Assembly (NCBI GenBank): GCA_905373475.1
Contig: CAJPTC010000011.1
Coordinates: 1-64,000, forward strand
Direction: 5' to 3'
Source of the DNA: Bacteroidia bacterium
Lineage (GTDB): Bacteria > Bacteroidota > Bacteroidia > Bacteroidales > CAJPTX01
Length of the DNA: 64,000 nucleotides
Shown here one piece after another: positions 56,362 through 64,000 of the stretch; position 1 is the stretch's first letter, and the number at the start of each line of letters is the position of its first letter. A program made the position numbers and the translations under genes. A model generated the notes under the pieces. The model saw nothing but the letters and a program-made list of their open reading frames with translations, was not told the origin of the DNA and searched no databases.

Positions 56362-57042
56362 CTAAGAGCAAAATTTACAACGTTGTTCTAAAATTTCGCG
56401 CTGTAGAATGGTTACCTCGTGTTGAGCTAAAGCAATTACATTTTCACGACGCCACGCCATGAAAATTCTATTTACGACCTCGCGCGAAGTTGTGATTAAC
56501 TCTGCCAACTTTAGTTGATTGATAGGAATGCGGAAACGCTTGCTGTGAAAGACTTCCCGTGCAAGATACAGAAGCAGGTAAGCTAATCGCCCCTCTACGT
56601 CAAGCCGTTGCATATTTGTTGAATACGAGAGGAGGCGCAAACTTTCCGCTGCGGTAGTTTGCATTAAGTTTACAGCCAGTTGCGTATTCACCTGCGCTAA
56701 ACTTAAAACGGGAGTATAGGGCATCGTAATGATGGTGGCTTCTCGGTAAATTTCTAATACCCAAGGTCGCCGATCATCTGTAATGTTGTGGTGGAGTAAA
56801 ATCCAGTCGCCTGACGAAAAAAGATAGGAACCAAGAGGCTCGGCATGATTCGACGGATTTTTCACGACAACAAAACCACTGAGTAGGTAAGCGCACGGGT
56901 GCGGTGTCAAAAATCCTAATGAGAAATTGAGACCAGGTGCTATGTTTCTTACCTCTACTTCATTTGCGATCTTGAGGAGCTGCAACGGGGGAAGACCGCG
57001 AAAGAGAGGAATATGCGTTGACAAAAAATGCGCATCTACCAT
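56362..57042 (-). CDS. Crp/Fnr-family transcriptional regulator
   Basis: A 226-aa regulator with an N-terminal cyclic-nucleotide-binding-type beta-roll (SYLFSSGDWILLHHNI; no clear cAMP-contact RES motif) and a C-terminal winged helix (INQLKLAELITTSREVVNRI, residues 174-193). The recognition helix has R187, E188 and R192 in the spacing RExxxR of E. coli CRP, which reads TGTGA half-sites. Just before its start codon is a perfect TTGTGA-N6-TCACAA palindrome, so self-regulation is likely. It is divergent from the chemosensory-like operon. No Cys cluster of FNR type is visible; the inducing signal is unknown. Confidence 0.88.
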   Translation of the reverse strand: MVDAHFLSTHIPLFRGLPPLQLLKIANEVEVRNIAPGLNFSLGFLTPHPCAYLLSGFVVVKNPSNHAEPLGSYLFSSGDWILLHHNITDDRRPWVLEIYREATIITMPYTPVLSLAQVNTQLAVNLMQTTAAESLRLLSYSTNMQRLDVEGRLAYLLLYLAREVFHSKRFRIPINQLKLAELITTSREVVNRIFMAWRRENVIALAQHEVTILQREILEQRCKFCS

Positions 57043-57045
57043 CTA

Positions 57046-57063
57046 TTGTGACTTTAATCACAA
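57046..57063. promoter_or_regulatory. Crp-type operator palindrome between regulator and chemosensory operon
   Basis: TTGTGA, six bases, TCACAA: a perfect inverted repeat matching the E. coli CRP consensus TGTGA-N6-TCACA. It begins 4 bases before the ATG of the divergent Crp/Fnr gene and ends 86 bases before the coiled-coil gene. Its position next to a regulator with a CRP-like recognition helix supports the call. Confidence 0.75.
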
Positions 57064-57148
57064 AATTAAGAGAAATCTTCTTTGTACTCTCTCGGTAAAG
57101 AAACAACTAACGCTTAGCTCCGTTTCCTTTTTGTGAAAGAATGTGGTA

Positions 57149-58939
57149 ATGGCGACGGGTGAAGTGGCGGTAAGCGAGCAGGTAGAGCAACTCGATATGA
57201 GTTACTCGGTGGAGGAGATTGTTTCTTTGTTTGAGGACGTGGATCAGAAAATTCAGGATCTGCATCAGTGTTCGGCGGATGACTTTTTGGGTCTCAACGC
57301 TAAGTTCAAGAACTTTTACAAGGAATCAAAGAGTGTTTCCAGCGATGCTACCACGCTATTAGCGCTGTTCTCGCACGAGCAGAATGAACAGCTGAAGGAG
57401 GAACTTACAGCGGGGCGTACTGAGCTACAGTTGAGCCTCGATTCTATGAAGGAGCAGCAGTATGAAACCTTGCGCTTAGTGCATGACCTCGGAGATGCCA
57501 TGAGTGCCTATCTTTTCCCGCTCCGTCACATAAACAACGAGTTCGGAATCTTGAATATGGAGCTCATTGCGCTGGAGGTTAGTTTCCGAACAGCATTACT
57601 CCAAAATAACTTCGATACGGTCGGTTTCCAGCAGATGATTCGCGACTGGGAGGAGTTTGTTTACGATATTACGGAGACGAAGAAACTTAGCCAGAGTTTC
57701 CTAGAAGAGTGCGAATACTCGTTGCATCATATCGAGCTCATCGGAGGGCGCGGACTACGCAGTTTGGTAACCCTTACCGAGCTTACAGAGCAAGGGTTGA
57801 TTCTTTTTGATGCGAAGCAAAAAGAATCGAATCAAAATCTACCTGCCATTCGCGCTAAGAGCGACAGCGTTGCCAAGAGTATTGCCGATGTAATAACGAG
57901 TTTGCAGTACCAAGACATTATTCGCCAAAAGATGGAGCACATCCAGCAGGCGCATGTAAAACTGTTGGATGATCTCCAACAGATAGACTTAGACAAGTCG
58001 CCCAATGCTTGGACGCAGGTTCTGGTACAAGTACGCGATATTTCGGCGCTACAGGCAGCTCAGTTGCTGGCTACGAACAAGGAATATCAGGCCGCCATTG
58101 AAGCCATTGCGCTGCATTTCCGTACCATTGCCAAGGAAATGACCTCGGTAGCATCGATTTGTCGGAGTACGATGAACGATAACGACGACCGCGAGCAGCG
58201 TTCCACGATAACTGATCTTGTAGATCGCTTCAAGCGCGCTGATGCGTTGCTTGCACGGGTATTGGAGGTATTCCCTGAGTGCAGTCGTGAGGTGCTTCTA
58301 ATACGCGATGGCGCATCCATGCTCCAGAAACGGATAGGGGGGCACGTAGAGACCTTTTTCCGCCTCTCTACGCAGGTTGAGGTAATGCTATCGCCTTATC
58401 GCAAAACTCTGGGGCGGCATTTTGAGCATTACATGCTTCAGGTCGATGAGATGTTGAGCACTATGCGTCGCAACATGGAAAGTGTTAGCGTGCAGAATGC
58501 CATTCTCATAAAGAGTATTGAAGGATTAGGCCGATATGCTAAAAAGCTTGCCGAAAGCGAGTTACTCTGGGACTATGTACAACTGAACGTAAAACGCTCA
58601 CATTCTCTTTCCGAGCGTTTACTCAATACCGAGCAGGAAAGCAATGCTTTGCTCCGCAAGATTGAGACTACCTGTCGTTCAATATCTGACGAGACACAAG
58701 CAGCGCTGGCAGCGGTTCGGTACTACGATTTCTTTGAAAATGTAATAGCCGAAATTGTACGGGGGCTTTCCTCAATGAGTTCGCGCATTTGTGCCGAAGT
58801 GGATGTGGCTGAGCATGGCGATATGAGCGCTGTGCGCGACCTTTACACGATGGAGAGTGAAAGAAAGATACATGATCAGTTTACAGGCACTAACGAAGAG
58901 GAAGCGCCTGCTGATGATGACGATTTAGAGTTGTTCTAG
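57149..58939 (+). CDS. Long cytosolic coiled-coil protein of chemosensory operon, CheZ-like motif
   Basis: A 596-aa protein, almost wholly helical, with no membrane helix or HAMP domain and without the glutamate/alanine-rich hairpin tip of methyl-accepting chemoreceptors. Around residues 252-260 it reads LQYQDIIRQ, with Asp256 and Gln260 spaced as the catalytic Asp and Gln of CheZ (FQDLTGQ). A weaker related segment is VRYYDFFENVI (residues 523-533). The end is acidic (EEEAPADDDDLELF), reminiscent of CheZ tails that bind CheY. It is first in the che operon, 23 bases before the STAS gene. I suggest a CheY-phosphatase or scaffold; no family is recognised with certainty. ATG at 57149 chosen; GTG two codons earlier possible. 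Confidence 0.8.
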   Translation: MATGEVAVSEQVEQLDMSYSVEEIVSLFEDVDQKIQDLHQCSADDFLGLNAKFKNFYKESKSVSSDATTLLALFSHEQNEQLKEELTAGRTELQLSLDSMKEQQYETLRLVHDLGDAMSAYLFPLRHINNEFGILNMELIALEVSFRTALLQNNFDTVGFQQMIRDWEEFVYDITETKKLSQSFLEECEYSLHHIELIGGRGLRSLVTLTELTEQGLILFDAKQKESNQNLPAIRAKSDSVAKSIADVITSLQYQDIIRQKMEHIQQAHVKLLDDLQQIDLDKSPNAWTQVLVQVRDISALQAAQLLATNKEYQAAIEAIALHFRTIAKEMTSVASICRSTMNDNDDREQRSTITDLVDRFKRADALLARVLEVFPECSREVLLIRDGASMLQKRIGGHVETFFRLSTQVEVMLSPYRKTLGRHFEHYMLQVDEMLSTMRRNMESVSVQNAILIKSIEGLGRYAKKLAESELLWDYVQLNVKRSHSLSERLLNTEQESNALLRKIETTCRSISDETQAALAAVRYYDFFENVIAEIVRGLSSMSSRICAEVDVAEHGDMSAVRDLYTMESERKIHDQFTGTNEEEAPADDDDLELF

Positions 58940-58962
58940 AATAAATAGCAGACAGAAATAAA

Positions 58963-59298
58963 ATGAAGACGGCGAAGCTAAAGATGTCTGACGGTAAAAC
59001 GAAAGGCAGTGGCGTGCTCTCATTGCAGGGGAATTTGTCTCTTGACAATATCGAGCAGGTGGTGCATTTCTTCCGTGAAGCTGTAGGAAAATACAAACGT
59101 TTATCGGTAGAACTCAAAGAGGTAAATGCGATAGATCTGGGCTTCTTGCAGTTGCTCTGGAGCTTGGAGAATGATATGCATGAGAAAGGGGAGGGACTCG
59201 AGGTGAAGATGGTGCTCCCCGATGAGTTAGAGCAGTTGTTGCGTAACACAGGTTTTTCACGTTGGTTGGGCTCTGCGGCCTCGGCCACGAAACAATAG
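58963..59298 (+). CDS. STAS-domain protein of chemosensory operon
   Basis: A 111-aa single STAS domain, as in anti-sigma-factor antagonists and MlaB-type proteins. The conserved core is VNAIDLGFLQLLWSLEND (residues 54-71). At the position after Asp58, where antagonists of the SpoIIAA type have the phosphorylated Ser, there is Leu59, so regulation by serine phosphorylation is not expected. STAS proteins of this LQLL form occur in chemotaxis operons of other phyla. It lies between the coiled-coil gene and cheY (5 bases before cheY). Confidence 0.82.
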   Translation: MKTAKLKMSDGKTKGSGVLSLQGNLSLDNIEQVVHFFREAVGKYKRLSVELKEVNAIDLGFLQLLWSLENDMHEKGEGLEVKMVLPDELEQLLRNTGFSRWLGSAASATKQ

Positions 59299-59303
59299 AT
59301 ACG

Positions 59304-59669
59304 ATGCCAAAGAAGATTTTGATAGTAGACGATTCTGAGAGCATCCGCGAGGTCGTGAGTTTCACCTTGGAGAATGAAGGCTTTGAGGTGTTAGTGGCGA
59401 ACGACGGGACGGACGCGTTGAAGTTCCTCGACGGGCGAGAGATCGATATGATAATAACCGACCTCCACATGCCCGAAATGGACGGGATTACGCTTATAAA
59501 GCATGTGAGAGAAATGGAGGCGTACCAACGTATCCCCATTTTGTTTCTGACCACGGAGTCGCAAACAGCGAAGAAGATGGAGGCGAAAGAGGCAGGTGCG
59601 ACAGGGTGGATTATTAAACCTTTTGTGCCTGCAAAACTCATTGCGGCACTCCAAAAAGTTCTTCGCTGA
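59304..59669 (+). CDS. cheY: CheY-type single-domain response regulator
   Basis: A 121-aa receiver domain with no output domain. Acidic pair VDDSES (residues 8-13), phospho-acceptor Asp53 in IITDLHMPEMDG, switch Thr83/Thr84 in FLTTES and Lys105 in IIKPF are all present, so it should be phosphorylated by CheA. The ATG at 59304 gives the normal start MPKKILIVDD. Its stop TGA shares one base with the cheA start, showing tight coupling. Confidence 0.94.
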   Translation: MPKKILIVDDSESIREVVSFTLENEGFEVLVANDGTDALKFLDGREIDMIITDLHMPEMDGITLIKHVREMEAYQRIPILFLTTESQTAKKMEAKEAGATGWIIKPFVPAKLIAALQKVLR

Positions 59670-61813
59670 TGGATGCTAGTTTGGATAATTTCAAGAAGAA
59701 GTTCATTGAAGAGGCAGTAGACCTCATCGATGATCTCGAAAAGGCGGTGTTAGAACTTGAGGATAATACGACCGATGCCGATATTGTGCAACGGATCTTC
59801 CGCATTATGCACACCCTCAAGGGGAATAGCAGCATGTTCGGTTTTGAGCAGATCGACCGCTTTACGCACCATATGGAAACCATCTACGACCAAGTGCGGA
59901 GTGGCGAACGTGAGGTTACACAAGCTACGCTCAACGTTACGTTGCGTTCGGTAGACCATCTTAAGAATTTGCTTGACGAAGCGGGAAACGAGAGTGCTGC
60001 CCTCATGAAAGAGCAGGAAGCACTCATGCAGCAGATGGATGCCATTATTGAAGGGCGTCCCGTACCAGCCGATGCATCGCAAGCAGCTGCTGAAGCGCCA
60101 CAATCTGTGCCCGAGGTTTCCGTTAAGGCTGCACCGCAACCTGTTCCGACCGAAGAAAAAGGAACGTATGAAACCTTTTTCATACGCTATGCGCCCGTAA
60201 CAGATATTTTTAACAATGGTACAAATCCTCTCTACCAAGTAGATGAACTGCAAGCGTTAGGTAAGGCAAAAATTAAGGTACACTTTGAGAAAGTACCACC
60301 ACTTGCCGAAATCGAACCTTCGTTTTGCTACACATCTTGGGAAATTATTCTCGCGACCGACAAAGGGCAGAATGCTATAGATGATGTGTTCATCTTCGTG
60401 GAGGGTGATTCTGACTTGAAGATTGAGCGTCTTGAAGCGGGCAATCTTCTGGAGAATACAACTTTTGTTTCTGAACTTGAGAATTTGTGGGCAAAGCAAA
60501 CTGAGGCGAATCTCGATGAGATACGGAAGATTATTCCATCGCGCGTTGTTGTACAACAGGCCGAGGTAGCAGCTACCACGCAACCAGCGGCGCGCCAGAA
60601 TGCGTCAAAGAACGTTGCAATATCTTCTATCCGTGTAGCGTCTGAAAAGCTCGATGAGCTGATGAACCTCGTATCGGAGCTTGTTACCACGCAGGCGCGC
60701 CTTACGCTTTTTGCCGAAGAAAACGATTTGCCAGGGCTTACGGTTATCTCCGAGAATGTGCAAAAGCTGAGTAGACAGTTGCGCGACATAGCCTTTAGCA
60801 TTGTTCTCATCCCGATTGAGAATTTGATTACACGTTTCCACCGCTTGGTGCGCGACCTCTCGCAAGGTTTGCATAAGGATGTGCGCTTCATAACGGAGGG
60901 TTCTGATACCGAACTCGATAAGACGATAATCGAAGGACTGGCCGATCCTCTTATGCATATCCTCCGCAATAGCCTCGATCATGGGATCGAAGATGCTGCA
61001 ACGCGCGAAAAGATGGGGAAACCGCGTCAGGGTACTGTTCGTTTGAAGGCTTTCTATTCGGGAACGAATGTTTTGATTCAGGTGTCGGATGACGGTGCAG
61101 GGATTGACCCCGTGGCAGTCCATAACAAAGCTGTGGAAAAGGGGATTATTCCTGCCGATAGGAAGCTCTCAAAACGAGATACCCTCGATCTGGTCTTTAT
61201 GCCAGGCTTTAGTACTGCCAAGACAGTAACCGATGTATCTGGGCGTGGCGTGGGGATGGATGTTGTAAAACGTAAAATCTCCGAATTACGTGGTGAGGTT
61301 GAGTTAGATTCGGAACGTGGTGTTGGCACTACGATTACGATTAAGTTGCCACTTACACTCTCGATCATTGATGGTCTGTTGGTTAAGGTTGATGAAACCT
61401 CTTACGTAATTCCTCTTTCCGCAGTAGATAAGATCTACGCAGTAGAACACGCAAAGGTGGTGAACCAGTTCAACGACGTGGTAGTGCTTGATGGAAAGCA
61501 AATCCCATTCTTCAACCTCCGTAAGGAGTTCAACTTACCCGAGACAACGCTTGCGATGGAGCAAGTAATAGTGGTGCATTTTGAGGAACGGAAAGTAGGC
61601 TTTGTGGTAGATACCGTAGTAGGAGAATACCAAGCCGTTTTGAAACCGTTAGGGCGACACTACAAGAACCAAGACATGATCTCTGGGGCAACCATCCTCG
61701 GGGACGGAACAGTGGCGCTGGTGATGGACACGAATAGAATAATCAAGCACTTTACAGCCAAAGAAGAGTTTAGTATGGGTGCTGTTCAGATGGGGCATGA
61801 GGAGAAATTGTAA
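59669..61813 (+). CDS. cheA: Chemotaxis-type histidine kinase CheA
   Basis: A 714-aa CheA. Order of domains: Hpt (residues 1-110, His48 in IMHTLKGNSSMFGF), linker, a CheY/CheB-docking-like or related domain (about 168-290, with IFNNGTNPLYQVDELQALG), dimerisation helices (about 315-375, VASEKLDELMNLVSEL), HATPase (NSLDHGIED, DDGAGIDP, GRGVGMDVVKRKI) and C-terminal CheW-like domain from about 570 (LLVKVDETSYVIPLS). All catalytic motifs look intact. It overlaps cheY by one base and is 14 bases from cheW. Autophosphorylation and transfer to the adjacent CheY is the expected role. Confidence 0.96.
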   Translation: MDASLDNFKKKFIEEAVDLIDDLEKAVLELEDNTTDADIVQRIFRIMHTLKGNSSMFGFEQIDRFTHHMETIYDQVRSGEREVTQATLNVTLRSVDHLKNLLDEAGNESAALMKEQEALMQQMDAIIEGRPVPADASQAAAEAPQSVPEVSVKAAPQPVPTEEKGTYETFFIRYAPVTDIFNNGTNPLYQVDELQALGKAKIKVHFEKVPPLAEIEPSFCYTSWEIILATDKGQNAIDDVFIFVEGDSDLKIERLEAGNLLENTTFVSELENLWAKQTEANLDEIRKIIPSRVVVQQAEVAATTQPAARQNASKNVAISSIRVASEKLDELMNLVSELVTTQARLTLFAEENDLPGLTVISENVQKLSRQLRDIAFSIVLIPIENLITRFHRLVRDLSQGLHKDVRFITEGSDTELDKTIIEGLADPLMHILRNSLDHGIEDAATREKMGKPRQGTVRLKAFYSGTNVLIQVSDDGAGIDPVAVHNKAVEKGIIPADRKLSKRDTLDLVFMPGFSTAKTVTDVSGRGVGMDVVKRKISELRGEVELDSERGVGTTITIKLPLTLSIIDGLLVKVDETSYVIPLSAVDKIYAVEHAKVVNQFNDVVVLDGKQIPFFNLRKEFNLPETTLAMEQVIVVHFEERKVGFVVDTVVGEYQAVLKPLGRHYKNQDMISGATILGDGTVALVMDTNRIIKHFTAKEEFSMGAVQMGHEEKL

Positions 61814-61827
61814 CAATCGTTGAGAAG

Positions 61828-62361
61828 ATGAGTGACACGAATATTGCGAAAATAACGTCTTACTTGACGTTTAAGCTAGGCGACGAGGAATTTGCAGCAC
61901 ACGTTAGCAAAGTGCTGAATATATTGGAATTAACAAAGATTACCGAGGTGCCCAAGTCTCCCAATTATATGACGGGCGTTATCAATCTCCGTGGTTCGGT
62001 ACTCCCTGTGATAGATACGCGCATTAAGTTCGGTATGACGCCTACAGAATTTACGCCGAGTACGTGCATAGTGGTAATGGACATAGATCTCGAAGGCGAG
62101 TCTGTGCACGTCGGCGCATTGGTTGATTCGGTGCAGGCTGTTGTAGAAATTGAGCACGACCAAATAATGCCCCCACCATCGCTGGGTAACAAGTATCGGT
62201 CGGAGTTCATAGAGGGGGTTGCAAACATAAACGATAAGTTTGTAATGATCCTCAACATGGACGAGGTGTTTAGTAGCGAAGACCTGATAGATCTGGCGTC
62301 GAAAACGCTAGAGTCTGAAGCACTTGTAAAAGACGGCGCAGAGGTTGCCCCCGAGGCATAG
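61828..62361 (+). CDS. cheW: CheW adaptor protein
   Basis: A 177-aa CheW adaptor, which usually couples chemoreceptors to CheA. Motifs are SYLTFKLGDEEFA, the EVPKSPNYMTGVINLRG segment (core GVINLRGSVLPVIDTR) and VGALVDSVQAVVEI, standard for CheW. The last 20 residues form an acidic tail (VKDGAEVAPEA). It lies between cheA and cheR in the same direction. Its receptor partner is not in this window. Confidence 0.95.
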   Translation: MSDTNIAKITSYLTFKLGDEEFAAHVSKVLNILELTKITEVPKSPNYMTGVINLRGSVLPVIDTRIKFGMTPTEFTPSTCIVVMDIDLEGESVHVGALVDSVQAVVEIEHDQIMPPPSLGNKYRSEFIEGVANINDKFVMILNMDEVFSSEDLIDLASKTLESEALVKDGAEVAPEA

Positions 62362-62397
62362 CGATTCTGAGACAAAAGGGCGAATAGAAGGGCTACA

Positions 62398-63270
62398 ATG
62401 CCAGATAACGATTATACAATTCCCCCACTCCCCAGTAGCTATAGGGCGCAGCTAAGCGATGCTGAATTCGCGCGCCTGAGCGCATTTATCTACAATGTTG
62501 CGGGTATTAAGATGCCGCCCGCAAAACGGATAATGCTACAGAGTAGGTTACAGAAACGTTTGCGTGAACTCGGCATGGATTCTTTTAAGGAATACACAGA
62601 ATATTTGCTGAGCGAACGAGGGAAGCAGGAAGAACTCATCCAGATGTTGGATGTTGTTAGCACGAATAAGACAGACTTTTTCCGCGAACCTGTGCACTTC
62701 GATTTTTTGCGTGAAACCATTCTCCCTGCGCACTATCAAGCATCAGGAGCTCGCCCTATCAAGATCTGGAGTGCCGCCTGCTCTAGTGGCGAAGAACCCT
62801 ACACTATAGCTATGACTATTGCCGAGTACTGTCGTATCAAGGGCGTGCAGTACGATTACTCCATCGTCGGAACAGATATTAGCACGAAGGTGCTTAAGAT
62901 GGCAGAGAATGCTGTCTATAAGATGGATAAAATCGAGGGTATGCCCCTAGAAATCTTGCATCGTTATTTTTTGCGAAGCAAGGATCGGGCGAACCCGACG
63001 GTGCGTGTTATCCCCGAATTGCGTAGGCATGTGAAGGTGCAGCGCATGAATTTTATGGATGAAACGTATCCTATTAACGAAACCTTTGATGTGGTTTTTT
63101 GCCGTAACGTTCTGATTTACTTTGATCGTCCGACGCAAGAAAAAGTAATAGGTAAACTGTGTACAAAACTCAAACAAGGGGGCTATTTTTTTCTCGGTCA
63201 TTCGGAGTCTATCATGAATATGTCGCTCCCTTTGCAGGCCGTACGCCCCACCATCTTTCGTAAGATATAA
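62398..63270 (+). CDS. cheR: CheR-type protein-glutamate methyltransferase
   Basis: A 290-aa CheR, SAM-dependent methyltransferase for chemoreceptor glutamates. It has the N-terminal helical CheR domain (LQSRLQKRLRELG), STNKTDFFREPVHFDFL, the SAM motif IWSAACSSGEEPYTIAM (about residues 122-138) and FCRNVLIYFDRPTQEKV near residue 240. No C-terminal TPR is present. No methyl-accepting protein or CheB is visible, so its substrate is an open question. Confidence 0.95.
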   Translation: MPDNDYTIPPLPSSYRAQLSDAEFARLSAFIYNVAGIKMPPAKRIMLQSRLQKRLRELGMDSFKEYTEYLLSERGKQEELIQMLDVVSTNKTDFFREPVHFDFLRETILPAHYQASGARPIKIWSAACSSGEEPYTIAMTIAEYCRIKGVQYDYSIVGTDISTKVLKMAENAVYKMDKIEGMPLEILHRYFLRSKDRANPTVRVIPELRRHVKVQRMNFMDETYPINETFDVVFCRNVLIYFDRPTQEKVIGKLCTKLKQGGYFFLGHSESIMNMSLPLQAVRPTIFRKI

Positions 63271-63287
63271 AAAGAGCTAGAAACGAA

Positions 63288-64000
63288 ATGGACAATCAGT
63301 CACACGACATAATAGACGGCGAGGTTTGTACTCGCCTTTCCGATACGGAACTGCTGGAAGAGTTGCGCAGACGTATAACGCGCAATAACCAGACTGTAGA
63401 GGAACTGACCGTACTGAATACGGAACTCCGTGATGTAAATAAAAAACTAGAGGAGTCGGAGTCGCTCAAGAGTCATTTTATAAGCAACATCACCAACGAG
63501 ATTATGAACCCCTTTACCTCTATATTGGGGCTCTCTCGTGCGATACTCTCGGTAGACAAGGAGGCGTGGAAGAAGGTGATTCAGATGGTAGCTCTCATTC
63601 ATTCCGAGGCATTCAGTCTGGATTTCCAGTTCCGTAACATCTTTTTTGCTGCCAAAATAGAGGCAGGGGAGCAGACGCCCGAGGTTCTCAATGTAGATAT
63701 TCTCGCACTCGTAGACGGTTTGCTAGATAGTTTCCGCTACGAGCTCCGAAAGAAACGCCTCTTGGTGAATTTCAAGGATGAGAGTCCATCCAAAGATGCG
63801 GGAATGGCGTTCAAAACCGATCCGCTCTATGTGAAACTCATTATGGCCAATCTCCTCAACAACGCAATCAACTTTAGTTTCGAGAACAACGTCATAGATT
63901 TCACACTGCGCATAGAGAATGGCGAGATGACGTTTGCAGTAAAAGATTACGGCGTAGGTATTGCAGAAGACCGCCAGAAGATAATTTTCGATCGCTTTGC
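63288..64000 (+). CDS. Histidine-kinase-like protein, HisKA lacking His; cut by window end
   Basis: An open frame of 237 codons that runs past the window end. After a short coiled coil (residues 20-60, LEELRRRITRNNQ, LEESESLKSHF) comes a HisKA-like box SNITNEIMNPFTSILGLS, in which Asn70 (63495-63497) stands where SHE-type boxes have the phospho-acceptor His. The following HATPase domain looks intact so far, with NLLNNAINFSFEN as N-box and KDYGVGIAED as G1 box. No sensor or membrane segment precedes it. Whether receiver domains follow cannot be seen. It lies 17 bases after cheR. Confidence 0.88.
   Translation, partial: MDNQSHDIIDGEVCTRLSDTELLEELRRRITRNNQTVEELTVLNTELRDVNKKLEESESLKSHFISNITNEIMNPFTSILGLSRAILSVDKEAWKKVIQMVALIHSEAFSLDFQFRNIFFAAKIEAGEQTPEVLNVDILALVDGLLDSFRYELRKKRLLVNFKDESPSKDAGMAFKTDPLYVKLIMANLLNNAINFSFENNVIDFTLRIENGEMTFAVKDYGVGIAEDRQKIIFDRF

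Noticed and set aside
1..64000. CRISPR array or prophage
   Set aside because: No regularly spaced direct repeats, cas genes or phage structural genes were noticed in any part of the window.

Overview
The window looks like a chromosome segment of a Bacteroidota bacterium, most likely order Bacteroidales near Porphyromonadaceae (genus not determined). The evidence is the gene order bamD-rpoZ-coaBC-porD(DUF4835)-recN, ruvA followed by a giant sprA/sov gene of the type IX secretion system, GldA- and GldB-like proteins, several DUF families I associate with Bacteroidales, and repeated TAnnTTTG promoter -7 elements of the Bacteroidetes type placed 20-51 bases before start codons.

Layout. Bases 1-6.8 kb: a truncated tRNA-Phe, then a minus-strand run bamD-rpoZ-coaBC-porD-recN-queC-queE with short gaps or overlaps. 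6.9-16.6 kb: mostly minus-strand housekeeping genes (an AAA/PD-(D/E)XK protein, ferredoxin, 5-formyl-THF cyclo-ligase, gldB-like, a small lipoprotein, gltX, ribF, ubiX), with formate-THF ligase on the plus strand. 16.6-27.1 kb: plus-strand genes (unknown secreted protein, gldA, hisS-hutH, ruvX-def-comEC, dnaK). 27.3-30.3 kb: second AAA/PD-(D/E)XK copy, the remnant of another, and a DUF4299 gene. 30.5-45.4 kb: pyrH-frr, mqnA-corA-nfeD-like, pdxA-ruvA-sprA and an outer-membrane beta-barrel gene. 45.4-47.1 kb: a small accessory island with a decayed reading frame and an orphan gene. 47.1-54.6 kb: kbl, Na/Pi cotransporter, rhomboid protease and the succinate dehydrogenase/fumarate reductase operon. 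54.7-56.3 kb: third AAA/PD-(D/E)XK copy. 56.4-64.0 kb: a Crp/Fnr regulator divergent from a chemosensory-like operon that runs off the window end.

The most unusual part is the last 7.7 kb. It encodes a long cytosolic coiled-coil protein with a CheZ-like D-xxx-Q motif, a STAS protein without the phosphorylatable Ser, CheY, CheA, CheW, CheR and a kinase-like protein whose HisKA box has Asn where His is expected. No chemoreceptor, CheB or flagellar gene is visible. A perfect TTGTGA-N6-TCACAA palindrome lies between this operon and the divergent Crp-type regulator, whose recognition helix keeps the Arg-Glu-xxx-Arg pattern of E. coli CRP. I infer a Crp-regulated, receptor-independent or remote-receptor signalling module. 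Its output could be surface/T9SS-linked behaviour or gene control, but nothing in the window proves this.

Metabolism fits together: MqnA (futalosine route) and UbiX point to menaquinone synthesis, menaquinone would serve the Frd/Sdh complex, and RibF would supply FMN/FAD. HutH and formate-THF ligase could link histidine breakdown to one-carbon metabolism, but the intermediate genes are not in this window.
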